From: Burkholderiales bacterium | Lineage (GTDB): Bacteria; Pseudomonadota; Gammaproteobacteria; Burkholderiales; Casimicrobiaceae | DNA: 15,795 bases | Assembly (NCBI GenBank): GCA_025354075.1 | Contig: JANXNO010000459.1 | Location: forward strand, 1 to 15,795 | Direction: 5' to 3' | In this document: piece after piece, positions 1 through 7,434 of the stretch | How positions within the stretch are numbered: the first letter of the stretch is position 1 | How the letters are laid out: the number at the start of each line of letters is the position of its first letter | Notes under the pieces: generated by a model | Told to the model about the DNA's origin: nothing | What the model saw: only the letters and a program-made list of their open reading frames with translations | Databases searched by the model: none | Made by a program: the position numbers and the translations under genes

Positions 1-645
1 GAATGGCCGTCAGTCGTAGCGCTTGCGGAGCGTCACGCCAACATTTACGCGACGGCGGGCGTTCATCCCGATTACGAAGATATTGACGAGCCGACGGTAG
101 CGTCGTTGCTGGAACGAGCGCAACATGCGAAGGTGAAGGCGATTGGCGAAACCGGGCTCGACTACTACCGGCTAAAGGGCGATCTTGATTGGCAACGAGA
201 ACGCTTTCGGACCCACATCCGGGCGGCGCGTGAATGTGGCAAGCCGTTGGTGATCCACACGCGGAGCGCGTCTGACGACACCTTGCGCATCATGCGTGAA
301 GAGCGGGCGGAAGAGGTGGGCGGCGTCATGCATTGCTTCACTGAAACGTGGGACGTCGCCAGCGCGTCCATCGATATGGGTTTCCACATCTCATTTTCAG
401 GTATTGTGAGTTTCAAGACGGCCTCTGACTTACGCGAGGTGGCAAAAAAAGTGCCCCTGACACGCATGCTTATTGAGACCGATTCGCCGTACCTGGCACC
501 GGTTCCTTATCGCGGTCGTCGTAACGAACCGTCGTTCGTTACGTACGTCGCCGCTGCAATCGCTGCGGTTCGTGAGACCGATGCGGAAACGATTGGTCGC
601 GTCACTGGTCAAAATTTCTTTTCCCTGTTTCGAGTCACGCCATGA
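1..645 (+). CDS. TatD family metal-dependent hydrolase (DNase), 5'-truncated
   Basis: The frame is open from the first base of the window, so the N-terminus, which should carry the first HxH metal motif, is missing; 214 codons remain of a family usually about 260 residues long. Family signatures are visible in order: AGVHPDY near visible residue 20, GETGLDYYR, KPLVIHTR, MHCFTE and the C-terminal ETDSPYLAP. These supply most of the metal-binding and catalytic residues of TatD amidohydrolase-fold nucleases, which act on DNA ends and have been linked to DNA repair and quality control. The stop TGA overlaps the ATG of the next gene (ATGA), suggesting translational coupling. TatD versus the paralogues YcfH and YjjV cannot be separated by eye. 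Confidence 0.93.
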   Translation, partial: EWPSVVALAERHANIYATAGVHPDYEDIDEPTVASLLERAQHAKVKAIGETGLDYYRLKGDLDWQRERFRTHIRAARECGKPLVIHTRSASDDTLRIMREERAEEVGGVMHCFTETWDVASASIDMGFHISFSGIVSFKTASDLREVAKKVPLTRMLIETDSPYLAPVPYRGRRNEPSFVTYVAAAIAAVRETDAETIGRVTGQNFFSLFRVTP

Positions 646-1283
646 ATAGCTACCTCCGTACCACGCTCGTACTCGGCATTGCATTAGTCGCAGTGGCGGG
701 GACGCCAGCGGCGTCTGCCCAAACCGTCGCCGACTTGATCAAGATGATCGAAATTGAGCGTCCGTCGGAAGTCCGAGGTTTGCTGCTTAAAGGGGTATCG
801 CCCGACTCAGTCGATGAGCGGGGCGATTCTGCGCTGGTGGTTGCGTCTCGTTCGGGCCAGCTGGCTATCGCGCAATTGCTGGTGGAAGCTGGGGCGAAGG
901 TCAATCTGCGCAACGCATGGGGCGACACTGCGCTGATGGTCGCCGCGCTCAATGGCCGTGACAAGGTGGTGCGTTATCTGCGTAGCCGGGGGGGCGATAT
1001 TAACAACAGCGGGTGGACCGCGCTGCACTATGCCGCGGTTAACGGACACGCCGATGTCGCTAAATACCTGCTTGATCAGGGCGCGAATCCGCTTGCCTCG
1101 TCACCCAATGGCGTCACGCCTTTGATGATGGCTACGCGCGAGAACAAGACCGATGTGGTCAAGGTGCTGCTTGAATACGGTGCCGACCCAGCGCAGAAGA
1201 ACGATAAGGGCGAAACGGCCTACGACTGGGCGGTTCGCGAAGAGCACAAAGCCGTCATTGAATTGCTACGGAAAATCCGCTAG
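642..1283 (+). CDS. Exported ankyrin-repeat protein
   Basis: The 213-residue protein starts with a Sec signal peptide (positive start, hydrophobic LVLGIALVAVAG, likely cleavage after ASA near residue 26). The rest is about five ankyrin repeats, each with the typical G-TALxxAAxxGhxxvvxxLLxxGA pattern (for example GDSALVVASRSG, GDTALMVAALNG, GWTALHYAAVNG, GVTPLMMATREN, GETAYDWAVREE). Ankyrin repeats bind proteins, so a periplasmic scaffold or binding role is inferred; the partner is unknown. The start overlaps the tatD stop by four bases. It converges on the NlpC/P60 gene with only 12 bases between stops and no visible terminator. Confidence 0.9.
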   Translation: MNSYLRTTLVLGIALVAVAGTPAASAQTVADLIKMIEIERPSEVRGLLLKGVSPDSVDERGDSALVVASRSGQLAIAQLLVEAGAKVNLRNAWGDTALMVAALNGRDKVVRYLRSRGGDINNSGWTALHYAAVNGHADVAKYLLDQGANPLASSPNGVTPLMMATRENKTDVVKVLLEYGADPAQKNDKGETAYDWAVREEHKAVIELLRKIR

Positions 1284-1295
1284 CGGAGTTGCGGC

Positions 1296-2009
1296 TCAGT
1301 TTTTAAGTGCTGCGTCTGCCGACGTAGGCATCGGTGCCGGAGAGGACATTTCCTGGTTCGGCAACACCAATTGTTGTGTTAACGAGATGCCAAGCTTGGG
1401 CGTCGCTGCGTTAGCCGCAGGCACCAGGGCACTGATGTCGGGGAAGCCGCCGACAATTCGGCGCGCACCGTTAAAGGCTTTTTGCCAGTAAATGTTGTCC
1501 AGGCTAACCACCTGAACTGCACCACCCGAACTGGGCGCATGTATAAAGCGGTTATCGCCGATGTACAGACCCACATGCGAAAACTGGAAGCGACGCGTGT
1601 TGAAGAACACCAGATCACCGGGTTGCAGTTTGTCTTTGCTCACCGACTCACCGATGTGGGCTTGCTCTCGCGCACTTCGCGGCAATGACAGCCCGGTCGC
1701 CTGCTGAAACACGTACCGAATAAGACCACTGCAATCCAGACCCTGATCCGGCGTGTTGCCGCCAAAACGGTAGTCCACGCCAATTAACGACAGCGCGTAA
1801 GTGGTGATCTCGGAGGCCGTGTCTTTAGCTTTGCCGCCAAAGTCGCGCAGACTTTTTTCAGCGCGCAGCAAAGGCGTGGAATCGTCTTTCGGCGCGGCCG
1901 ATGCCAAGTGCGGCATTACAAGACCCACGACTACGATGACCGCAGTGCATACTGGTCGACGTCCAACCTGGACACCAGAAGCTTTAAACGAAGCATTGTT
2001 TTGCGGCAT
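1296..2009 (-). CDS. NlpC/P60 family peptidoglycan hydrolase
   Basis: This 237-residue protein has a signal peptide (hydrophobic core around residues 20-36, likely cleavage after ASA near residue 38). Its NlpC/P60 cysteine-peptidase domain lies at about 65-190. The catalytic Cys is in [11 protein letters not shown] (Cys93), the first His in FSHVGLYIG (His145) and the third polar residue in [10 protein letters not shown] (His157), so the triad looks intact. Such enzymes cut peptidoglycan stem peptides in the periplasm. The last 50 residues are low-complexity and Pro/Ala-rich. The ATG at 2009 has a short GGA close upstream. It is transcribed divergently from dapA. Confidence 0.92.
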   Translation of the reverse strand: MPQNNASFKASGVQVGRRPVCTAVIVVVGLVMPHLASAAPKDDSTPLLRAEKSLRDFGGKAKDTASEITTYALSLIGVDYRFGGNTPDQGLDCSGLIRYVFQQATGLSLPRSAREQAHIGESVSKDKLQPGDLVFFNTRRFQFSHVGLYIGDNRFIHAPSSGGAVQVVSLDNIYWQKAFNGARRIVGGFPDISALVPAANAATPKLGISLTQQLVLPNQEMSSPAPMPTSADAALKN

Positions 2010-2013
2010 TTCC

Positions 2014-2074
2014 GAATGTTAATGCAGTGCGCGACGTTGGTGCAAAGCCTATCTGTCGTGCTGCGCTAACATTC
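2014..2074. repeat. Imperfect inverted repeat between the NlpC/P60 gene and dapA
   Basis: GAATGTTA at 2014-2021 is the exact reverse complement of TAACATTC at 2067-2074. The similarity extends inward (GCAG at 2024-2027 pairs with CTGC at 2061-2064), giving about 14 of 18 paired positions. It fills most of the 104-base gap between the divergent starts. It could be a regulator site or an RNA hairpin in the dapA leader; no known operator is recognised. A smaller hairpin, CAAAG-tcag-CTTTG, follows at about 2074-2087. Confidence 0.4.
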
Positions 2075-2113
2075 AAAGTCAGCTTTGCTACTTACCGCAT
2101 CCCAACCTCGCCT

Positions 2114-3019
2114 ATGTCAAACGCCACCGCCGCATCCGTCAAGGGCAGTTTAGTTGCCATCGTCACACCCATGCAGGCGGACGGAAAGCTGGATCTGGCA
2201 GCGCTCAAACGACTGATTGACTGGCATATCGAGTCTGGCACTGCCGCCATCGTGATCGTAGGAACGACCGGAGAATCCCCGACCGTCGATGTGGATGAGC
2301 ACGCGCTGCTTATCAAAACCACCGTGGATCATGCGGCGGGCCGCACTAAAGTGATTGCCGGCACCGGCGCCAATTCGACTCAGGAGGCGATCAGCCTCAG
2401 CCGCTACGCGATGAGCGTGGGTGCCGACGCCACGCTTTCGGTAGTGCCGTATTACAACAAGCCGACGCAGGAAGGGCTGTATCAGCACTTCAAGGCGATT
2501 GCTGAGGCGGTTGATATTCCGATGATCCTCTACAACGTGCCGGGTCGCACGGTAGCGGATATGGCTACTGAAACGACGCTGCGGCTGGCCCAAATTCCTG
2601 GCATCGTTGGCATTAAAGACGCGACGGGCGACATCGCGCGCGGCAGTGTTCTGATTCGGAAATTGCGGAACATCCGTCCGGCGTTTGCGGTCTACAGCGG
2701 CAACGATGATTCGGCGCTTGCGCTTTTGGCCATGGGCAGTGATGGCGTAATTTCAGTGACGGCGAACGTGGCTCCCAAGGCGATGGCCGACATGTGTCGC
2801 CTTGCGCTGGCAGAGGATTTTGTGAAGGCTCGCGCCATCAACGACCAGCTGCTACCACTACATTTCGACTTGTTTGTTGAGGCCAACCCGATTCCCGTGA
2901 AATGGGTGCTCGCCCGCATGGGACGCTGTGGTGCGACGGCGCGCTTGCCTATGACCCCGCTAACACCCAAATTTGAGCCCGTGCTGGTGCAGGCCATGCA
3001 ACACGCAGCGCTGCTGTAA
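2114..3019 (+). CDS. dapA: 4-hydroxy-tetrahydrodipicolinate synthase
   Basis: DapA condenses pyruvate with aspartate semialdehyde, the first committed step of the lysine/meso-diaminopimelate branch, in the cytoplasm. The protein fits the roughly 290-300-residue family and shows GTTGES (Thr51/Thr52), the YYNKPTQEG loop, YNVPGRT (Tyr140, Arg145) and the Schiff-base lysine in GIKDATGD (Lys168). The C-terminal NPIPVKW motif is also typical. The frame is open further upstream to 2027, but family alignment favours the ATG at 2114. It is followed 28 bases later by bamC, the same order as in E. coli. Confidence 0.97.
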   Translation: MSNATAASVKGSLVAIVTPMQADGKLDLAALKRLIDWHIESGTAAIVIVGTTGESPTVDVDEHALLIKTTVDHAAGRTKVIAGTGANSTQEAISLSRYAMSVGADATLSVVPYYNKPTQEGLYQHFKAIAEAVDIPMILYNVPGRTVADMATETTLRLAQIPGIVGIKDATGDIARGSVLIRKLRNIRPAFAVYSGNDDSALALLAMGSDGVISVTANVAPKAMADMCRLALAEDFVKARAINDQLLPLHFDLFVEANPIPVKWVLARMGRCGATARLPMTPLTPKFEPVLVQAMQHAALL

Positions 3020-3047
3020 ATCTACTTTCAGGATCAGAACCCCCGGT

Positions 3048-4190
3048 ATGAATCAACAATTTAGAACTTCTGTATTGGCTGCTGCCGCCATCCTGGCAAC
3101 CACCCTCAACGGCTGCAGCACGATCTCCGAGTGGAGCCCATTTGAGGCGAAACGCGTTGAATACAAGTCGGCACAGTCGGGGCCCGCGCTTGAAATTCCT
3201 CCAGATCTGACGCCTCCCAAATTTGACGATCGTTACAAAGCGGGAACCGCGACGCTTTCGGGTGTCAACGCGGCCAACCGCTCCGCTGTGTTGTCGGGGG
3301 CCGGTGGCGTGTTGCCAGCCGTGTCCGGTATGCGCATTGAACGGGCAGGTTCCGAGCGATGGCTGGTGGTGCCCGGCACAGCTGAGGCAAATTTTCCGCG
3401 TGTACGCGAATTCTGGTCAACCATGAATATGAATCTGGTGCTGGACGATTCGCGTATCGGCCTAATGGAAACGGACTGGCAGGAAAATCGCGCGCGCATT
3501 CCTCAGGATATCGTCCGGCGTACTTTGGGTAAAGTGTTTGACAGCGTTTATTCCAGCGGTACCCGTGATAAATACCGCACCCGAATTGAGCGCGGTGCCA
3601 ACAGCACCACAGAGATTTTCATCAGCCATCGTGGCATGGAAGAGATGAACGTGGGTAGTTCGTCTAACCCGATTTTCCGTTGGGAATTCAGAAAACCTGA
3701 GCCTGAGTACGAAGCTGAAGTGTTGAACCGCATGATGCAGTACCTTGGCGCGCCGAAGGAAGAAGCGTCGCAAATTGTCAAGGCCGCGCTGGCACCGGCC
3801 GCTGTGGCGACTCGTGTCGATCAGTCACAGATCGTTAGGGTGGGAGGCGTCAGCTCGCTATCGATTAACGACAGTTTTGATCGCTCATGGCGCCGTGTAG
3901 GTTTGGCACTTGATCGCGTCGGATTTACGGTGGTTGACCGTGATCGTACGCAGGGCACTTATTTCGTTCGGTACGCTGACCCCGAAATGATTGCCAAAAA
4001 CGAGCCAGGCATTCTTGACAAGATGAAATTCTGGACCACGGACACCAAAGAGTCCGTTGAGCAATATCGAATTACCGTGAAAGAAACAGACGGTAAGACC
4101 ACCGTTGCGGTGCTCGATAAATCCGGTCAGGCAGATGCGACTGTGGTCGGCACTCGCATCGTGACGCTGCTGCACGAGCAGCTGCGCTGA
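3048..4190 (+). CDS. bamC: Outer membrane assembly lipoprotein BamC (NlpB)
   Basis: The 380-residue protein begins with a lipoprotein signal: short positive start, Ala-rich core and lipobox LNGC with the lipidated Cys at 23. After a conserved N-terminal stretch rich in EIPPDLTPP, typical of the BamC region that contacts BamD, come two helix-grip-like domains. The first contains RWLVVPG and FPRVREFW, and the second starts around SLSINDSFDRSWRRVG and has YFVRYADP. BamC is a peripheral lipoprotein of the β-barrel assembly machinery in the outer membrane. The ATG at 3048 was chosen because it sits exactly ahead of the lipobox, although the frame is open further upstream and overlaps dapA. It is probably co-transcribed with dapA. 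Confidence 0.92.
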   Translation: MNQQFRTSVLAAAAILATTLNGCSTISEWSPFEAKRVEYKSAQSGPALEIPPDLTPPKFDDRYKAGTATLSGVNAANRSAVLSGAGGVLPAVSGMRIERAGSERWLVVPGTAEANFPRVREFWSTMNMNLVLDDSRIGLMETDWQENRARIPQDIVRRTLGKVFDSVYSSGTRDKYRTRIERGANSTTEIFISHRGMEEMNVGSSSNPIFRWEFRKPEPEYEAEVLNRMMQYLGAPKEEASQIVKAALAPAAVATRVDQSQIVRVGGVSSLSINDSFDRSWRRVGLALDRVGFTVVDRDRTQGTYFVRYADPEMIAKNEPGILDKMKFWTTDTKESVEQYRITVKETDGKTTVAVLDKSGQADATVVGTRIVTLLHEQLR

Positions 4191-4207
4191 TCGGCAGTCG
4201 CCTCGCC

Positions 4208-4972
4208 ATGCGCTTCGCTAGTCTGGGAAGCGGCAGCGAGGGCAACGCGCTCGTCGTTCAGGCGGGTGCCAGCACGATCATGATCGATTGTGGTTTTGGC
4301 ATCAACGAAACCATCCGCCGTTGCGCGCGACTCGGTCTCGCCCCTGAGCGAATTGACGCGGTGGTCATCACACACGAGCACGGTGACCATGTCGGTGGCG
4401 CTCCCCGATTCGCGCGGAGATTCGACATTCCGGTCTGGCTCACGTTTGGTACCCTGTCAGCCACCGAATCACGCTGGGACGGATGCACGCTGCGCGGCTT
4501 TGATTCGCATGACGCGTTTTTGGTCGGCGACCTTGAAGTGCAGCCATTTCCGGTGCCACACGATGCCCGCGAACCGGCGCAGATGACGGTGTCCGACGGC
4601 ACGCGACGACTCGGTGTGCTCACCGACGTTGGCGAAACTACGGCCCACATTGAGGCGTCACTGGCCGACTGTGATGCGCTGTTTCTGGAAGCTAATCATT
4701 GCGAAGACATGCTCGCACAGTCAGCATATCCGCCGAGCCTTAAAGCGCGAATTTCCGGTCGCTATGGGCATTTGTCCAATCATGCCTCAGCTCAACTGTT
4801 GGCCCGGGTCGCCGGTGACCGCCTGCAACGCGTCGTCGCGGCGCACTTGAGCAGGCAGAATAATCGGTCTGATTTGGCGCAGGCGGCATTTGCCACGGCG
4901 CTCGGCGCGACCCCGGACGATATTTTTGTCGCTTCGCAGGATGACGGCATTGGCTGGATTGGGCTGGCTTAA
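4208..4972 (+). CDS. MBL-fold metallohydrolase, YycJ/WalJ type
   Basis: The 254-residue protein opens with FASLGSGSEGNALVV, followed by the metallo-β-lactamase metal motif THEHGDH (residues 55-61). Further metal ligands fit LTDVGE, LEANHCEDML, GHLSNHA and AAHLSRQNN. This order is characteristic of the YycJ/WalJ subfamily, cytosolic putative nucleases or phosphodiesterases. It lies 17 bases after bamC on the same strand, so it likely belongs to the dapA-bamC transcript, an association seen in other betaproteobacteria. No strong ribosome-binding site is visible before the ATG. The substrate cannot be read from the sequence. Confidence 0.9.
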   Translation: MRFASLGSGSEGNALVVQAGASTIMIDCGFGINETIRRCARLGLAPERIDAVVITHEHGDHVGGAPRFARRFDIPVWLTFGTLSATESRWDGCTLRGFDSHDAFLVGDLEVQPFPVPHDAREPAQMTVSDGTRRLGVLTDVGETTAHIEASLADCDALFLEANHCEDMLAQSAYPPSLKARISGRYGHLSNHASAQLLARVAGDRLQRVVAAHLSRQNNRSDLAQAAFATALGATPDDIFVASQDDGIGWIGLA

Positions 4973-5141
4973 CTTCGCTCAGCTTGGCTTAGCCTGACTT
5001 CGGCTTCGGCGCGGTGTCCACCGATACGGCTTTTCATTGAAACCGTTGCTTTATATAGGCGCAGTGTCCGCTTCGTGCAATAGTCGATATTCAGCGATTA
5101 TTCAGGCTGGCCCCCGTGGCTACGCCATTTTCAAAAAAAGC

Positions 5142-5147
5142 TATAGT
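5142..5147 (+). promoter_or_regulatory. Possible -10 box (TATAGT) just before the HAD gene
   Basis: TATAGT matches the σ70 -10 consensus at five of six positions and ends seven bases before the ATG at 5155. Transcription would therefore begin almost at the start codon, and no Shine-Dalgarno is visible in between. No good -35 is seen at the usual distance. This is weak evidence for a leaderless or near-leaderless message. Confidence 0.25.
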
Positions 5148-5154
5148 CATTTTT

Positions 5155-5814
5155 ATGAAACGAGATCATCCGGCCGCCGTTCTTTTTGACATGGACGGGT
5201 TGCTGATCGATAGCGAACGCATCGCGCAACAAGTCACGGGCGAAGCCGTCCTACATTTGGGACTTGACCTGCCGGGATCGGTCGCGCTGCGCATGATCGG
5301 GTTGGGTCGCGATGCGCTGGAGCGCATGCTGGCCGCCGAGTTGGGGGCCGATTTCCCCTTTGAACGATTCCAGCATGAATGGGAGATGCGCTATCACGAG
5401 CGAATCGCCCAGGGTATTCCGGTCAAAGCGGGCGTCACTGAAGCTTTGGCGGCGCTGGCTGCCGCCGGATTGCCCTGTGCAGTAGCCACATCCACCCACA
5501 CCCAGTTCGCGCGCTACAAGCTGCAACAGGCAGGTTTGCTCACGCATTTTGCAGTGGTCGTCGGGCGCGACGAGGTGCCGCACGGCAAACCCGCACCGGA
5601 TTTGTACTTGCGCGCCGCGAAGCAACTCGGCATTCCGGCGCACCGTTGCTGGGCTTTTGAAGATTCGCTGCCGGGCCTTACAGCGGCGTTCGCGTCAGGC
5701 GCTCGAACGCATTGGATGCCCGATCTGGCGCAAATCGCAGTGCACGAGTTGCCGCTCGGTGTGGAAACTGTGGCCTCGTTACATGATGTTTGTCGCTGGG
5801 TGGCTCGCGGCTGA
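5155..5814 (+). CDS. HAD-superfamily phosphatase, β-phosphoglucomutase-like subfamily
   Basis: HAD motif I is LFDMDGLLIDSE (nucleophile Asp12, acid/base Asp14). Motif II is the Ser/Thr in CAVATSTHT, motif III is the Lys in HGKPAPDLYL, and motif IV is FEDSLPGL. The cap between motifs I and II is helical, as in subclass I enzymes such as β-phosphoglucomutase, phosphoglycolate phosphatase and YniC-type sugar phosphatases. It is soluble and cytosolic; the substrate is unknown. The ATG at 5155 puts motif I at the usual distance from the N-terminus. A GTG at 5116 would add 13 residues without family support. Confidence 0.9.
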   Translation: MKRDHPAAVLFDMDGLLIDSERIAQQVTGEAVLHLGLDLPGSVALRMIGLGRDALERMLAAELGADFPFERFQHEWEMRYHERIAQGIPVKAGVTEALAALAAAGLPCAVATSTHTQFARYKLQQAGLLTHFAVVVGRDEVPHGKPAPDLYLRAAKQLGIPAHRCWAFEDSLPGLTAAFASGARTHWMPDLAQIAVHELPLGVETVASLHDVCRWVARG

Positions 5815-5888
5815 TTGACAGAAGTTGCAGGTGCGATAACTATAAAACCAGAGTTCGCGCCAATGCGCCAATGCAAAACCACCAGACG

Positions 5889-5921
5889 AAAAAAAGCCGG
5901 GCGATAAGTCGACCGGCTTTT
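5889..5921. terminator. Bidirectional intrinsic terminator
   Basis: AAAAGCCGG (5892-5900) pairs with CCGGCTTTT (5913-5921) around a 12-base loop. Seven As at 5889-5895 become a T run on the minus strand, and a shorter T run is present on the plus strand. It sits between the HAD gene and the convergent lipoprotein gene, best placed to end the latter. Confidence 0.8.
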
Positions 5922-5944
5922 GATGGTGCGTTAACTGAAACCAG

Positions 5945-6304
5945 TTATGGCTTCTTCGTTGCATCCTTGGCTGCGTCTTTGGCGGCTTCTACAGCTTTGC
6001 CAGCGGCATCCTTAGCTGCATCAACCGATTTGGCTGCTGCTTCTTTGGTCGCTTCAACTGCTTTGCCAGTCGCATCTTTTGCGGCATTTGCGACATCGGC
6101 AGTTTTCGCTGCCATGTCTTTGCTTGCGTCCACTGCTTTAGCAGCAGCGTCTTTGGCTGCATCCATTGGAGCGGGTGCAGCAGCGGCGGGAGCCGGAGCT
6201 GGAGCAGCGGCAGGAGCCGGCGCAGAAGCTTTTGGTTCTTCTTTTTTGCCGCAAGCGACAAGGCTAAGTGCAGCAAGTGCCGCAACCAGGAGGGTCTTTT
6301 TCAT
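5945..6304 (-). CDS. Small Ala/Lys-rich lipoprotein with 11-residue (LEA/apolipoprotein-like) repeats
   Basis: The 119-residue product has a lipoprotein signal with lipobox LVAC (Cys18), then a charged GKKEEPK stretch and a Pro/Ala linker (about 25-46). Residues 47 to the end are nearly perfect 11-residue units such as MDAAKDAAAKA, VDASKDMAAKT, VEATKEAAAKS and VDAAKDAAGKA, with two longer units. Such 11-mers form an amphipathic helix like those of group-3 LEA proteins or apolipoproteins. AGGAA lies eight bases before the ATG. It is followed by the terminator at 5889-5921. The function is unknown; an envelope spacer or a stress-protective membrane-surface helix is inferred only from the repeat type. 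Confidence 0.85.
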   Translation of the reverse strand: MKKTLLVAALAALSLVACGKKEEPKASAPAPAAAPAPAPAAAAPAPMDAAKDAAAKAVDASKDMAAKTADVANAAKDATGKAVEATKEAAAKSVDAAKDAAGKAVEAAKDAAKDATKKP

Positions 6305-6454
6305 TTTGTGTTCCTTACAACGTGAATCGTTAACGAATGTGTGTGCCTTAAGGAGAATCTCCCTCAGTGGAGACCACCCGATGAGCGAAACCGGGATAGA
6401 ACTGAGCGAGGAGCGAAAGTATATCGAAATCCCGGGGCATGGAAATGCTGGAAA
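6305..6454. other. Intergenic region upstream of the repeat lipoprotein
   Basis: The 150 bases lie between two minus-strand genes. A TATACT hexamer on the minus strand (6423-6418) could be a -10 box for the lipoprotein, leaving a leader of about 100 bases, but no convincing -35 was seen. CCGGGAT (6391-6397) and ATCCCGG (6429-6435) form an inverted repeat across that hexamer. A compact palindrome GGAGAaTCTCC lies at about 6351-6361. No gene is supported here. Confidence 0.3.
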
Positions 6455-6943
6455 TCAGAGTCCCAACGCCTCCGGGAATACCCGTTCGCCGCCTTGTTCC
6501 CAAAGTACATGAAATGTATCAGTGTAAGGTATTGATTTTGAAGGGGTTTCAAAGTACAGCGTTCCGGTAGAATGCACCGAATTGGGGCGAAAAAGAAAGT
6601 GTTGTCGGTCTGCAACAGCAAAACTGCACGGCGGTAGTGCCCGTGCCTGGCTTTGCACGATCTCGATTCTGTGGCCGATGGTCTTGAGTAAATTGAGCAG
6701 TCGCGGCGCTTGCGTCGTCACATAGTTCGCGTTGACGAGCATGATGCGCACGTGCACGTGGTGAGTGAATGTTGCGTGATGTAGCGCTTCACATCTCGCT
6801 TTACTGCCCCACTCCTGAAGCTCCAGCGAATGATCAAATACATCGAGCGTGGGCTCGGCACGAGCGATCAAATCGTTGAGCGCGACCGACACATCGGCCC
6901 ACGAAAGCAGACTGCGAATGATGCTGTGCGGCGCGACTGGCAT
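6455..6943 (-). CDS. Conserved protein of unknown function, DUF7931-like
   Basis: The 162-residue soluble protein has no signal peptide or membrane segment. Visible features are a conserved-looking core (LVNANYVTTQAPRLLNLL), FAVADRQHFLFRP and a late FHVLWEQG. This pattern, and the position after a RoxA-type oxygenase, resembles the DUF7931 family of betaproteobacteria, which may have a phospholipase-D-like fold; this is recalled, not searched. The ATG at 6943 lies five bases after the stop of the preceding minus-strand frame, so it probably depends on translation arriving from that frame. No Shine-Dalgarno is evident, which matters because the upstream frame is interrupted. Confidence 0.7.
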   Translation of the reverse strand: MPVAPHSIIRSLLSWADVSVALNDLIARAEPTLDVFDHSLELQEWGSKARCEALHHATFTHHVHVRIMLVNANYVTTQAPRLLNLLKTIGHRIEIVQSQARALPPCSFAVADRQHFLFRPNSVHSTGTLYFETPSKSIPYTDTFHVLWEQGGERVFPEALGL

Positions 6944-6948
6944 AACGG

Positions 6949-7434
6949 TTATCGACGAAGTTGCAGCCAGCCATCACAGTACCAGGCGTACAGTGCGTCG
7001 ACGGTTTCAACCGCCTGTTTGTCCGACACCCGGGCGTGTCGCACGTCCGCGAATGCGCGCCAGAAAGTTGCGTCACCCTTAATCACGAAAGCCTCGCCGT
7101 TGATAAATAGAAATTCATCGTCGTACAAACATAGCGTAGCAGCAGCGAATGCGACGCCTTTACTTAACAGGGCTTTGGCAAATGCCGCCCGCAACATCGG
7201 CTCATCCGGCGCGTCGAATACGATCTGTGGTTTGACGTCGGTGGCGAAGCATCCGGCAAACTGCTTGATCGCGCTGCGATCCATTCGCAGTTTTTCAATT
7301 GCAGCGAATATTTCGCGCTGATAAATTTTCGGTACGCGAGCTGGGTTGGCCGTTTCCGTCAAATCAGGGTCTTCGAGGCTCCCGGCCAGTTCACTGGTAG
7401 CCCCGATCCAGTCGAGGAAGCCGTCGGCGATCTC
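6949..7434 (-). pseudogene. C-terminal part of RoxA-type oxygenase, separated by an in-frame amber codon
   Basis: This stretch continues the frame of the JmjC oxygenase directly after the TAG at 7435-7437, with no further stop until TAA at 6951-6949. It reads EIADGFLDWIG straight after the amber, the usual continuation of the family pattern FRAPT-QELA-FLDW. About 161 residues follow, including the C-terminal winged-helix-like region of the family, ending in DALYAWYCDGWLQLRR. A TTG at 7362 could in principle start a separate protein, but it has no clear ribosome-binding site and would begin inside the domain. The sequence is otherwise undamaged, which suggests a recent mutation, a sequencing error or readthrough. 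Confidence 0.75.

Noticed and set aside
5815..5846. TTGACA at 5815-5820 followed by TATAAA-like sequence, looking like a plus-strand promoter.
   Set aside because: The spacing is off (20 bases to TATAAA), a terminator follows at once and no plus-strand gene lies downstream.
5790..6512. Long plus-strand Ala/Ser-rich ORF (240 codons) over the lipoprotein gene.
   Set aside because: It is the antisense shadow of the 11-mer repeats; the minus-strand ORF has a lipobox, ribosome-binding site and terminator.
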